Origin: Legionellales bacterium
Lineage (GTDB): Bacteria; Pseudomonadota; Gammaproteobacteria; PIVX01
DNA length: 6,118 nt
Direction of reading: 5' to 3'
NCBI GenBank assembly: GCA_013215905.1
Contig: JABSQI010000111.1
Location: forward strand, 1-6,118
The position numbers were made by a program, and so were the translations under genes. Numbering within the stretch: the first letter of the stretch is position 1; each line of letters opens with the position of its first letter. A model generated the notes under the pieces. It was not told the origin of the DNA, ran no database searches, and saw only the letters and a list, made by a program, of their open reading frames with translations. Positions 1 to 5,990 of the stretch are shown in pieces.

Positions 1-567
1 TATTATTAACCTCAGATTATAATCTTTATTATTAACAAATATTTTTCTTGGTAATGTATAGTTGGATGTTGTTGTAAAATCTTTATAATTAATTTCCCAG
101 CCATTTTGGATTAGCTTATATCCTGTGGTTGTTGATATTTTTTCATATGGTATTTTGGGATCTGGCAGCCCTTTTAACCAATATTGCATAGAATCAAATG
201 GAATATACCATCCTACTTTTTTATAAAGTATTCTGTCTAAAAATTTTTCAGTAGATATCTCTTGATTCATCTCAAATGTGGCTAAAGACTTAGTTTGTTT
301 TAACACAATTTTTTTTGTAGTTAGGCTGGGGATAAGAATAACAGTGAAATCATTTCCTGATTGTTGCCATACAATAGAACTCCTCCAGTTTTCTTTTTTA
401 TTATAGCCAGATATTTTCCCATTTATTTCCCAATGGGTTATAGAGGATGAAATTTTCTTAGAATTCTCTTGTAAAATATTTGCTCTATTTGCACATCCAA
501 ATAGGTTTACAACTAAACTAAGAATAATTGAAAATTGGTAAATTTTTCTTTGAGCCATTATATGCAT
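1..567 (-). CDS. lolB: Outer-membrane lipoprotein receptor LolB (3' end cut by window edge)
   Basis: LolB is the outer-membrane lipoprotein that accepts lipoproteins from the periplasmic carrier LolA and inserts them into the inner leaflet of the outer membrane. I translated this frame by hand; it stays open to base 1. Counting from the Met at 558, there is a signal peptide with a hydrophobic core (about 9-20) ending in a lipobox L-F-G-C, with Cys22 as the lipidated residue. Family features follow in order: HWEINGKISG (42-51), W-R-S-S-I-V-W-Q-Q (58-66), a P-S-L-T turn (77-80) where E. coli LolB has the loop leucine needed for insertion, Y-W-L-K-G-L-P (126-132), N-G-W-E-I-N-Y (152-158), and L-P...L-R-L-I-I at the edge. 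The family usually ends a few residues beyond this, so little is missing. In-frame ATGs lie at 567 and 558. A weak GAAAG at 583-579 is 11 nt from the first and 20 nt from the second, so I favour 567, without certainty. It diverges from coaD. Confidence 0.88.
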   Translation of the reverse strand, partial: MHIMAQRKIYQFSIILSLVVNLFGCANRANILQENSKKISSSITHWEINGKISGYNKKENWRSSIVWQQSGNDFTVILIPSLTTKKIVLKQTKSLATFEMNQEISTEKFLDRILYKKVGWYIPFDSMQYWLKGLPDPKIPYEKISTTTGYKLIQNGWEINYKDFTTTSNYTLPRKIFVNNKDYNLRLII

Positions 568-622
568 AGGTTATCATACTTTCAGATAGAAGATTATTTT
601 TTTAACCAAAAAGGTAGTTAAT
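559..622. promoter_or_regulatory. Compact divergent lolB/coaD intergenic region
   Basis: Only about 55-64 bp separate the two start codons, so the promoters of lolB and of the coaD operon must overlap here or extend into the coding sequences. The coaD side has a good ribosome binding site, AAGGT at 611-615, 7 nt before the ATG at 623. For lolB a TATGAT at 578-573 on the minus strand could be a -10 box, but it would put transcription start almost on the ATG at 567, giving a leaderless or very short leader message. No convincing -35 box is visible for either direction, so the promoter assignment is weak. Confidence 0.3.
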
Positions 623-1391
<769 letters not shown>

Positions 1392-1392
1392 T

Positions 1393-2649
1393 ATGAAAAT
1401 AAATCAAAAAAATGTCCAAGGAATATTGATATGCAGTTTAGCTGCTATCTTTGTAACTTTACAGTTTACTTTGCAAGTTACTCCAGGGATTATGGTTTCT
1501 TCTCTTATGAAGGATTTTGCTATTGATGTTATTAAAGTAAGTATTTTGTCTTCAAGTTATTTTTACACTTATTTGTTATTTCAAGCTCCATCAGGAATGT
1601 TAGTTGATAGATTTGTACCCCGAAAAGTTTTGATATGTGCAATATTTTTTAGTGCGAGTTCATGCTTTATTTTTAGTTTTACTAATTCTTTCTATTTAGC
1701 TGTTATTATCAGGATGTTAATGGGACTTGGTTCTGCTCCTGCCATATCTGTGGCGTTTGCGCTTTGTTCAAGATGGCTTCCTCCTAATTTATTTGGATTA
1801 GCTATCGGCCTTGTAGAATCGTTAGCAGCATCTGGTATTGCTTTAATACAATATATTTTGGGTATTGTAATAGAAAGCACCTTTGGGTGGAGAGGGGCAA
1901 TAATTTTGGTATCTATACTAGGAGCTATCTTATTTGTATTAGTATTATTGTTCGTTAAAGATGGGCATGAAGAACTGAATAATATTAATCAAAGTTCAGA
2001 ATCTGGTTCCATCTTATTAGTATTAAAAAAACCTCAAGCTTGGATGGCAGGAATATACTGCGGTATGATGTTTATTGTAATTGCAGGTTTTGCTTCATTA
2101 TGGTGTATTCCTTATATTCAAAAACTATATAGTATTGATTTATTGAGTGCTTCTATAGGTAGCTCTGCTATTTTTTTAGGGGCTGCAATTGGGGCCCCTT
2201 TTTCAGGATGGGTTTCTGATATTATTGGTAGAAGAAAGCCAATAATGTATATTTTTTCTATCATATCTTTGATAATATCCATTAAAATTATTTATCTACC
2301 TCCCGATAGTATTTTATATATGTACCTCTTATTAGGAGGATTAGGGTTTTTTTGTGGGGCTTATATGATTCCATTTGCTCTGATTAAAGATATAACTAGT
2401 CAAGAGGTGAGAGGGACTGCCATGGGGTTTACTAATATGATGTGTATATTGTTTGGTGCTCCTATCTTTCAGCCAGTTGTTAGTTTATTATTATCTCATA
2501 GTGCTAAAAGCAACTCTTTATTAGAAGGACAAGTGAATTTTTTAGTAAAAGATTACCAGTATGCTTTTACTTTATTGCCAGCAGGTTTTATTATCAGTAT
2601 ATTTACTCTGTTCTTTATCCGAGAAACTTATTGTAAACCAAGCGATTAA
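1393..2649 (+). CDS. 12-helix major facilitator superfamily transporter
   Basis: An inner-membrane secondary transporter of 418 residues with 12 predicted hydrophobic segments in two halves of six (about 10-30, 48-66, 79-97, 101-123, 133-158, 167-187, then 217-239, 252-273, 283-301, 306-332, 340-366, 389-410). A hydrophilic central loop lies at 188-215. The MFS motif A is clear after helix 2 (GMLVDRFVPRK, 68-78), and its second-half copy follows helix 8 (GWVSDIIGRRK, 272-282). RWLPPNLFGLAIGL (127-140) resembles the helix 4-5 segment of organic-anion and sugar-acid MFS carriers. The start of the protein is also reminiscent of the MFS carriers expanded in Francisella, Legionella and Coxiella, but this rests on memory. 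The substrate cannot be told from sequence. The ATG is 1 nt after the ferredoxin stop and has no clear Shine-Dalgarno, which suggests translational coupling. The next gene starts 3 nt after its stop. Confidence 0.9.
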   Translation: MKINQKNVQGILICSLAAIFVTLQFTLQVTPGIMVSSLMKDFAIDVIKVSILSSSYFYTYLLFQAPSGMLVDRFVPRKVLICAIFFSASSCFIFSFTNSFYLAVIIRMLMGLGSAPAISVAFALCSRWLPPNLFGLAIGLVESLAASGIALIQYILGIVIESTFGWRGAIILVSILGAILFVLVLLFVKDGHEELNNINQSSESGSILLVLKKPQAWMAGIYCGMMFIVIAGFASLWCIPYIQKLYSIDLLSASIGSSAIFLGAAIGAPFSGWVSDIIGRRKPIMYIFSIISLIISIKIIYLPPDSILYMYLLLGGLGFFCGAYMIPFALIKDITSQEVRGTAMGFTNMMCILFGAPIFQPVVSLLLSHSAKSNSLLEGQVNFLVKDYQYAFTLLPAGFIISIFTLFFIRETYCKPSD

Positions 2650-2652
2650 ATA

Positions 2653-3405
2653 ATGGATAGCAATATAATTAAGATCATGACATATAATATCCATAAAGGA
2701 TTTGGGGCAGGTAATATTTCTTTTAACATCCATAAAATGCGAGATAGTATTATAGATGAATCGCCAGATTTGTTATTTGTCCAAGAAATACTAGGTAAGC
2801 ATACTAAGAAAGAAAAAAAACATGATTCATGGCCTAAGCAAAGTCAACCAGAGTATATTGCAGAAGGAAATTGGCCTTATTTTTCCTATAGTGAACATGC
2901 TAAATACTTAGCAGGACATCATGGTAATGCTATTTTCAGCAAGTTTGTTCTATCAGAGATAAAACATGTAACATTATCAAAATTTTCTAGATCAAGTAGA
3001 GGCATTTTATATAGTATGATCTATCCTTTTAATGATAAAAATCCTATCCATTTAGTATGCGTTCATTTTGGTATGCTTAAAACTAATCGTTTTTTTCAAA
3101 TACAGAATCTAATCGAGCTCTTATCAAACATAGAACCAGAACATGCGATTATTTTAGCTGGTGACTTTAATGATTGGCGAGTTTCGGATACCGCTCAGTT
3201 AGAGACTTCATTAGGGCTTAGTGAAGCATATAAAATTTCTACAGGAGACTATGCTAAGACATATCCAGCTATAAAGCCGCTATTAAAAAATGATCGCATT
3301 TATTATCGTGGGGTTAATTTAGTAGAAGTTAAATGCATGAACTCAAAGATTTGGAAGAGTCTATCAGATCATTTGCCTCTGATGGCAAAATTTAAATGTT
3401 TTTAG
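2653..3405 (+). CDS. ybhP: YbhP-like endonuclease/exonuclease/phosphatase (EEP) family protein
   Basis: A metal-dependent phosphoesterase of the EEP (DNase I-like) fold, 250 residues, essentially the whole domain. The catalytic and metal-binding motifs appear in order: TYNIHKG (10-16, Asn12), V-Q-E (43-45, Glu45 metal ligand), GHHGNAIFS (88-96), V-H-F-G (137-140, His138), AGDFNDW (169-175, Asp171 and Asn173), NDRIYYRG (213-220) and SDHLPL (238-243, Asp239-His240 general-base pair). Length and motif wording (NIHKGF, GHHGNA, GDFNDWR, DRIY) closely match E. coli YbhP (253 residues), whose substrate is not firmly known; nucleic acid, phosphoinositide-like and phospholipid substrates occur in the superfamily. 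No signal peptide is visible. In E. coli ybhP sits beside a cardiolipin synthase gene, not beside coaD, so the context differs here. The ATG is 3 nt after the transporter stop with a poor ribosome binding site, so coupling is likely. A second in-frame ATG (Met9, 2677) is possible but less likely. Confidence 0.9.
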   Translation: MDSNIIKIMTYNIHKGFGAGNISFNIHKMRDSIIDESPDLLFVQEILGKHTKKEKKHDSWPKQSQPEYIAEGNWPYFSYSEHAKYLAGHHGNAIFSKFVLSEIKHVTLSKFSRSSRGILYSMIYPFNDKNPIHLVCVHFGMLKTNRFFQIQNLIELLSNIEPEHAIILAGDFNDWRVSDTAQLETSLGLSEAYKISTGDYAKTYPAIKPLLKNDRIYYRGVNLVEVKCMNSKIWKSLSDHLPLMAKFKCF

Positions 3406-3418
3406 ATATTTACATGTT

Positions 3419-3475
3419 GTAGGTATTAGCCGAGAGCTAAAGAAAGTTAATGATCTTGTTCTTTGAACTACCTAT
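3419..3475. repeat. Nested inverted repeats, cloverleaf-like, between convergent genes
   Basis: An outer stem pairs 3420-3425 (TAGGTA) with 3469-3474 (TACCTA), extendable by a G-U pair (3419/3475). It directly encloses TTAGC/GCTAA (3426-3430 with 3436-3440, 5-nt loop) at its left foot and GTTC/GAAC (3458-3461 with 3465-3468, 3-nt loop) at its right foot, with a 17-nt linker between them. It lies between the end of the ybhP-like gene and the end of a convergent gene. There is no T-run, so it is not a textbook rho-independent terminator. At 57 nt it is too short for a canonical tRNA. It may help end transcription from either side, or may be chance. Confidence 0.35.
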
Positions 3476-3503
3476 CTGTATAAATGGGTGAGTATCAGAA
3501 AAC

Positions 3504-3980
3504 TTACCAATCACTCCAGTCATCATTAATTTCAGCAAATGTAACAAGTTTAAAATCATTATTTTGCATAATAAAATCTTTATCTATATCCCAATTGCTA
3601 TTAGTAATGTTGTGCTTATTTTCTCTTTTTCTAGCCTCTATTTCTAGTTGTTCAATTTTCGAGCTATCAATATCCAATTTGAGTTTAGAATTAGCTTCTC
3701 TAAGATGATTGAAAAATTGATCTATCAGTTCATGAGGTATTTTCAAATCCTTTGCTAGTACTATATCTATAGCTTTTTGACTTGCTATGAGATTTTTAAT
3801 GAGCTGTTGTTCTGTACTCTTATTGAGAATATTTGTATTTTCTATTATGCCATTTATGAGTGATACTAATTGTTTTTGCAGTGAAATATCATGAGATTCC
3901 TTTTCCAGTAAATCAGCATATACTGAATTTAAAATAAAAAATACAGTGATAACAAAAAATCTATTAATAAATTTAATCAT
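3504..3980 (-). CDS. Small exported protein of unknown function
   Basis: I do not recognise this 158-residue protein. It begins with a good Sec signal peptide: basic start M-I-K-F-I-N-R, hydrophobic core about 8-17, and a probable signal peptidase I site after V-Y-A (residue 22). The mature product would be a periplasmic or secreted protein of about 136 residues. There is no lipobox. The mature part is rich in Leu, Ile, Lys, Glu and Asn and looks largely helical, with a possible short coiled coil at about 93-121. It has no cysteines and ends in an acidic tryptophan-containing tail (I-N-D-D-W-S-D-W). The signal peptide argues that this frame is real, and that the 74-codon plus-strand frame across its 3' half is a shadow. 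No clear Shine-Dalgarno precedes the ATG. It stands alone, convergent with the ybhP-like gene and divergent from a gene-poor stretch. Confidence 0.7.
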   Translation of the reverse strand: MIKFINRFFVITVFFILNSVYADLLEKESHDISLQKQLVSLINGIIENTNILNKSTEQQLIKNLIASQKAIDIVLAKDLKIPHELIDQFFNHLREANSKLKLDIDSSKIEQLEIEARKRENKHNITNSNWDIDKDFIMQNNDFKLVTFAEINDDWSDW

Positions 3981-4023
3981 AGGTCTATTGTAGTTTATAT
4001 AAATAATTGTAATAAGAGAATTC

Positions 4024-4032
4024 TGTTATAAT
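4024..4032 (+). promoter_or_regulatory. Consensus extended -10 element facing a gene-free stretch
   Basis: TGT followed by a perfect TATAAT (4027-4032) on the plus strand forms an extended -10 box. No good -35 lies at 17 nt; TTGTAA at 4007-4012 is only 14 nt away. Transcription from it would start near 4039 and run into the stretch holding no intact gene, about 590 bp before the methyltransferase start. It could drive a small RNA, be a relic promoter, or be chance in A+T-rich DNA. Confidence 0.3.
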
Positions 4033-4059
4033 TTATGTGAGATTCTTAAGTATTCTCAA
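4032..4059 (-). promoter_or_regulatory. Candidate sigma-70 promoter for the exported protein gene ending at 3504
   Basis: On the minus strand TTGAGA (4059-4054) matches five of six -35 positions. CATAAA (4037-4032) follows at 16 nt as a moderate -10. Transcription would start near 4024, leaving a leader of about 45 nt before the ATG at 3980. The -10 shares a base with the plus-strand TATAAT, so the two promoters, if both real, could not be occupied together. Confidence 0.35.
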
Positions 4060-4132
4060 AATCTACAGTACTTATGCTTTTATTGAATATTTACATTTTG
4101 TAGCAAAATATCCTTATATTTTGGGTAACCGT

Positions 4133-4395
4133 TTACAGATCAACAAGTAGGTTTATCGAGACTGCATCCAAAAAATCACCCTGTGACTGCTCCTCCTCAT
4201 TTATATCGAAGAGTAGTCACGCGTAATAAAATCATTTTTCTCTATTTCTAAAGTCTCTAAATTGACTTTTTCTTTAATTTTTTCAGGCAAATGTACTTTG
4301 AAGAAGTCCCTTACGCTCCTAAGATCAGACATTTTATTGCGATAGTACTTATCATGAATTTTATTTTTGTCGGGGTTGAAAATGCAACAAATTTT
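4133..4395 (-). pseudogene. Decayed Rpn/YhgA-family (PD-(D/E)XK 'putative transposase') gene fragment
   Basis: Reading the minus strand from 4395, a frame without ATG gives FNPDKNKIHDKYYRNKMS then DLRSVRDFFKVHLPEKIKEK and ends at a TAA at 4203-4201. The pattern H-D-K-x-Y/F...M-S-D-x-x-x-V-R-D-F-F-x-x-x-L-P-E-x-I...V-x-L-x-T-L-x-I-E...F-I-T is the N terminus of the Rpn (recombination-promoting nuclease, Transposase_31/YhgA-like) family. In the next frame, from about 4216, the reading resumes as LLFDI and then E-E-Q-S-Q-G-D, resembling the family's D-L-L-F-x-V and E-H-Q-S-x-P-D, and stops at 4135-4133. The fragment therefore shows a lost start (ATT at 4383-4381 where a Met might have been), a frameshift near 4216, a probable internal deletion of about ten residues before the E-x-Q motif, and loss of the C-terminal two thirds. 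Intact members run to about 300 residues. The N-terminal assignment is firmer than the second segment. Confidence 0.6.
4183..4220. repeat. 10-bp imperfect inverted repeat at the lesion of the Rpn remnant
   Basis: GTGACTGCTC (4183-4192) and GAGTAGTCAC (4211-4220) are inverted copies with one mismatch and an 18-nt loop. The right arm overlaps the point where the Rpn remnant changes frame. No T-run follows on either strand, so it does not look like a terminator. Confidence 0.45.
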
Positions 4396-4476
4396 CTAAC
4401 GAATTACTGATTGTAAATGACTGAATATATTCAAAATATCTAAAAAAACCACATACTAAACGCAAAGATTGAAATG

Positions 4477-4505
4477 TTGACATGTAGTCTTGTTTTGCTT
4501 AAAAT
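4477..4505 (+). promoter_or_regulatory. Near-consensus sigma-70 promoter of the methyltransferase gene
   Basis: A perfect -35 TTGACA (4477-4482) is followed after exactly 17 nt by TAAAAT (4500-4505), five of six matches to the -10 consensus. This is the best promoter in the window. Transcription would begin near 4512, leaving an untranslated leader of about 120 nt before the ATG at 4632. A poorer pair nearer the gene (TTGATA 4580-4585, TAGATA 4604-4609, 18 nt apart) could be a second start. Confidence 0.6.
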
Positions 4506-4561
4506 AATTCCAAGTAAGTATTTCATATTATATTTAGTCATAGAGTATTGTTTATTATCTA

Positions 4562-4641
4562 ATGAATTCTTAGCGATTCTTGATAATTCTACTGATACAA
4601 TACTAGATAAAATACATTTTTTCTATAGGTTATGAATTCTT
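4562..4641 (+). repeat. 10-nt direct repeat, one copy on the methyltransferase start codon
   Basis: ATGAATTCTT occurs at 4562-4571 in the leader and again at 4632-4641, where it is the start of the coding sequence. In the upstream copy the ATG reads Met-Asn-Ser and then a stop (TAG), so it would be a three-codon open frame, out of frame with the gene by one base. It may be coincidence or a small duplication. Confidence 0.4.
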
Positions 4642-5408
4642 CATCTCACTCTAGCGCTAAATCAAACCACTATAATAAAGAAGCAGAATATTATGATGCA
4701 TTTAATGAGAAGAATTCTAGGCTTATTAATAAAGTTATAGAGAGAGTATTTGCAAAATACAAAGTTAAGAAAATTCTTGATCTCACCTGTGGAACAGGGT
4801 CACAGGTTTTTTGGCTTGCTAAATATGGATATGATGTAACAGGGTATGATATCAACTCAAAAATGCTAGAGATTGCAAGAGATAAAGCCAAGCAAAGGAA
4901 ATTAAACTTAAAATTTATAAAAGGAGATATGCGTAAAACTAAAGCTGGGACTTTTGATGCTGTTATTACAATATTCAATTCTGTAGGGCATCTTACCAAA
5001 ATTGACTTTGAGAAATCTATTCGAAATATATATGCAAATCTGAATGCAGGCGGACTATATATATTTGACATATTTAATTTAAGTTATTTAATAAAAGGTA
5101 AAAATATCACTAAGTTAACAATAGATTGGCAAGAAATAATTGATGATTCTAAAATTAGAGAAATACAATATAGTACTATTAATCAAGATGGCGTTTTGGC
5201 ATCTTATACTATTAAGCATCTACAAGAAGGTTTAAAAAAACCAAAAATTGCTACAAATGTACAGACTTTGCAAGTTTATACCTCAAAAGAGCTTAAAGAT
5301 ATATTACAAAGAAATGGATTTAAGGTATTACATCAATGTGACATTGATGGTACAAAGCTATCTCAAACTAGAACTGAGCGTATATTAACAGTAGCTAGGG
5401 TAGACTAA
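4632..5408 (+). CDS. Class I SAM-dependent methyltransferase
   Basis: A cytoplasmic small-molecule-type methyltransferase of 258 residues using S-adenosylmethionine. The Rossmann core shows motif I ILDLTCGTG (48-56) binding SAM, the acidic end of beta-2 in V-T-G-Y-D-I (69-74, Asp73 to the ribose), K-G-D-M (97-100) contacting the adenine, F-D-A-V-I-T-I-F-N-S (108-117) as motif IV, and L-N-A-G-G-L-Y-I-F-D (137-146) as the beta-5 region. A helical N-terminal cap carries Y-Y-D-A-F-N-E-K (20-27). The part after 150 is a beta-rich insert typical of relatives of glycine/sarcosine and other small-molecule methyltransferases, ending T-E-R-I-L-T-V-A. The acceptor cannot be named. ATG 4632 is the only sensible start, since the next Met is residue 78 inside the fold, but its AGG (4627-4629) lies only 2 nt away, which is too close for a good ribosome binding site. 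It stands alone behind its own strong promoter, and its 3' end overlaps the convergent gene by 14 bp. Confidence 0.88.
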   Translation: MNSSSHSSAKSNHYNKEAEYYDAFNEKNSRLINKVIERVFAKYKVKKILDLTCGTGSQVFWLAKYGYDVTGYDINSKMLEIARDKAKQRKLNLKFIKGDMRKTKAGTFDAVITIFNSVGHLTKIDFEKSIRNIYANLNAGGLYIFDIFNLSYLIKGKNITKLTIDWQEIIDDSKIREIQYSTINQDGVLASYTIKHLQEGLKKPKIATNVQTLQVYTSKELKDILQRNGFKVLHQCDIDGTKLSQTRTERILTVARVD

Positions 5409-5853
5409 TTTCGTTGTTTATTGATGATAACCTTAATCTATAACACATTTCATTGGAGTAAAATATACCTTTCTCAGAATAATATCCAGGAGCATTAGTT
5501 TGTTTATTATTCCATTTCTTTGCTCCATAAATTGAAGCCTCATCTACCATAATACGCACATCAAATTCCAAGTACTCTTCACTAGATTGTTTTTGAAAAA
5601 AAGTAGCTGAGATTTTTTCATTAAATCTATTGTGATAATATGGTTCTACATCAGAATAATTTTTGTTTCCTAGATAATATATATTTATAATACTTACTAA
5701 ATAGAAATTCTTAGATATTTTTACTTTTTCACCTTCCTTCATCTTAAAAGGATTATTTTTAAAATAATTAAACACATCTTCTATTGATGGAGTATTACTA
5801 TAAACACTAGCCAAAAATAAACAATAAATTATTATTATTTTTATTAAATGCAT
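5395..5853 (-). CDS. Small exported protein of unknown function
   Basis: I do not recognise this 152-residue protein. It has a clear signal peptide: M-H-L-I-K, hydrophobic core 6-16, and a likely cleavage after V-Y-S (residue 19). The mature part of about 133 residues would be periplasmic or secreted. It is rich in Tyr, Phe, Asn and Lys with alternating hydrophobic stretches such as NFYLVSIINIYYLG (49-62) and YLEFDVRIMV (94-103), suggesting a beta-rich fold. Apart from Cys11 in the signal peptide it has one cysteine (137). The start is well supported by AAGGAG (5864-5859 on the minus strand), 5 nt before the ATG. Its last 14 bases overlap the end of the methyltransferase gene on the other strand. 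It is not obviously similar to the exported protein encoded at 3504-3980, apart from size and signal peptide. Confidence 0.75.
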   Translation of the reverse strand: MHLIKIIIIYCLFLASVYSNTPSIEDVFNYFKNNPFKMKEGEKVKISKNFYLVSIINIYYLGNKNYSDVEPYYHNRFNEKISATFFQKQSSEEYLEFDVRIMVDEASIYGAKKWNNKQTNAPGYYSEKGIFYSNEMCYRLRLSSINNEISLP

Positions 5854-5962
5854 GTTTTCTCCTTATATTTATATGTTTCCCACAATTTCACTGATTTGTC
5901 ATTTCTGGTAAAATCAAGCATTCTAATCCCAAGTGCAAAATATGATTAAAATAGCGACAGTC

Positions 5963-5989
5963 ATTATAAAAAATATATTATTTTTATAA
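5963..5989. repeat. A+T-only inverted repeat with an embedded minus-strand TATAAT
   Basis: TTATAAAAA (5964-5972) and TTTTTATAA (5981-5989) form a perfect 9-bp A/T stem around an 8-nt loop, just after the stop of the gene at the right edge. Such a stem is weak as a terminator because it has no G-C pairs and no T-run after it. On the minus strand TATAAT (5968-5963) is a perfect -10 box, which could drive the exported protein gene starting at 5853 with a leader of about 100 nt, but no matching -35 is evident. Confidence 0.35.
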
Positions 5990-5990
5990 C

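Noticed and set aside
1692..1880. 62-codon minus-strand frame inside the MFS gene
   Set aside because: Antisense shadow of a clear transporter gene.
3419..3475. tRNA gene
   Set aside because: The stems resemble a cloverleaf, but the element is only 57 nt, lacks the conserved T-loop bases and a proper anticodon arm.
3484..3708. 74-codon plus-strand frame
   Set aside because: It is antisense to the exported protein gene, whose signal peptide is persuasive; the Ser/Leu-rich composition is typical of a shadow frame.
4159..4178. Insertion-sequence terminal repeat beginning GAGACTGCATCC
   Set aside because: It looks like some IS ends, but there is no inverted partner, no target duplication and no transposase of that type nearby; it reads better as part of the decayed Rpn frame.
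4474..4635. 53-codon plus-strand frame overlapping the methyltransferase start by ATGA
   Set aside because: Its ATG lies just upstream of the strong -35 box (4477-4482), so the main transcript would start after it; no ribosome binding site and no recognisable protein features.
4691..5071. 126-codon minus-strand frame
   Set aside because: It lies wholly inside the methyltransferase gene, antisense to its SAM-binding motifs.
5854..5990. 6S RNA or other structured RNA between the two right-hand minus-strand genes
   Set aside because: The spacer is about 137 bp, shorter than 6S RNA, and apart from the A+T palindrome I see no long helix or conserved 6S-like segment.
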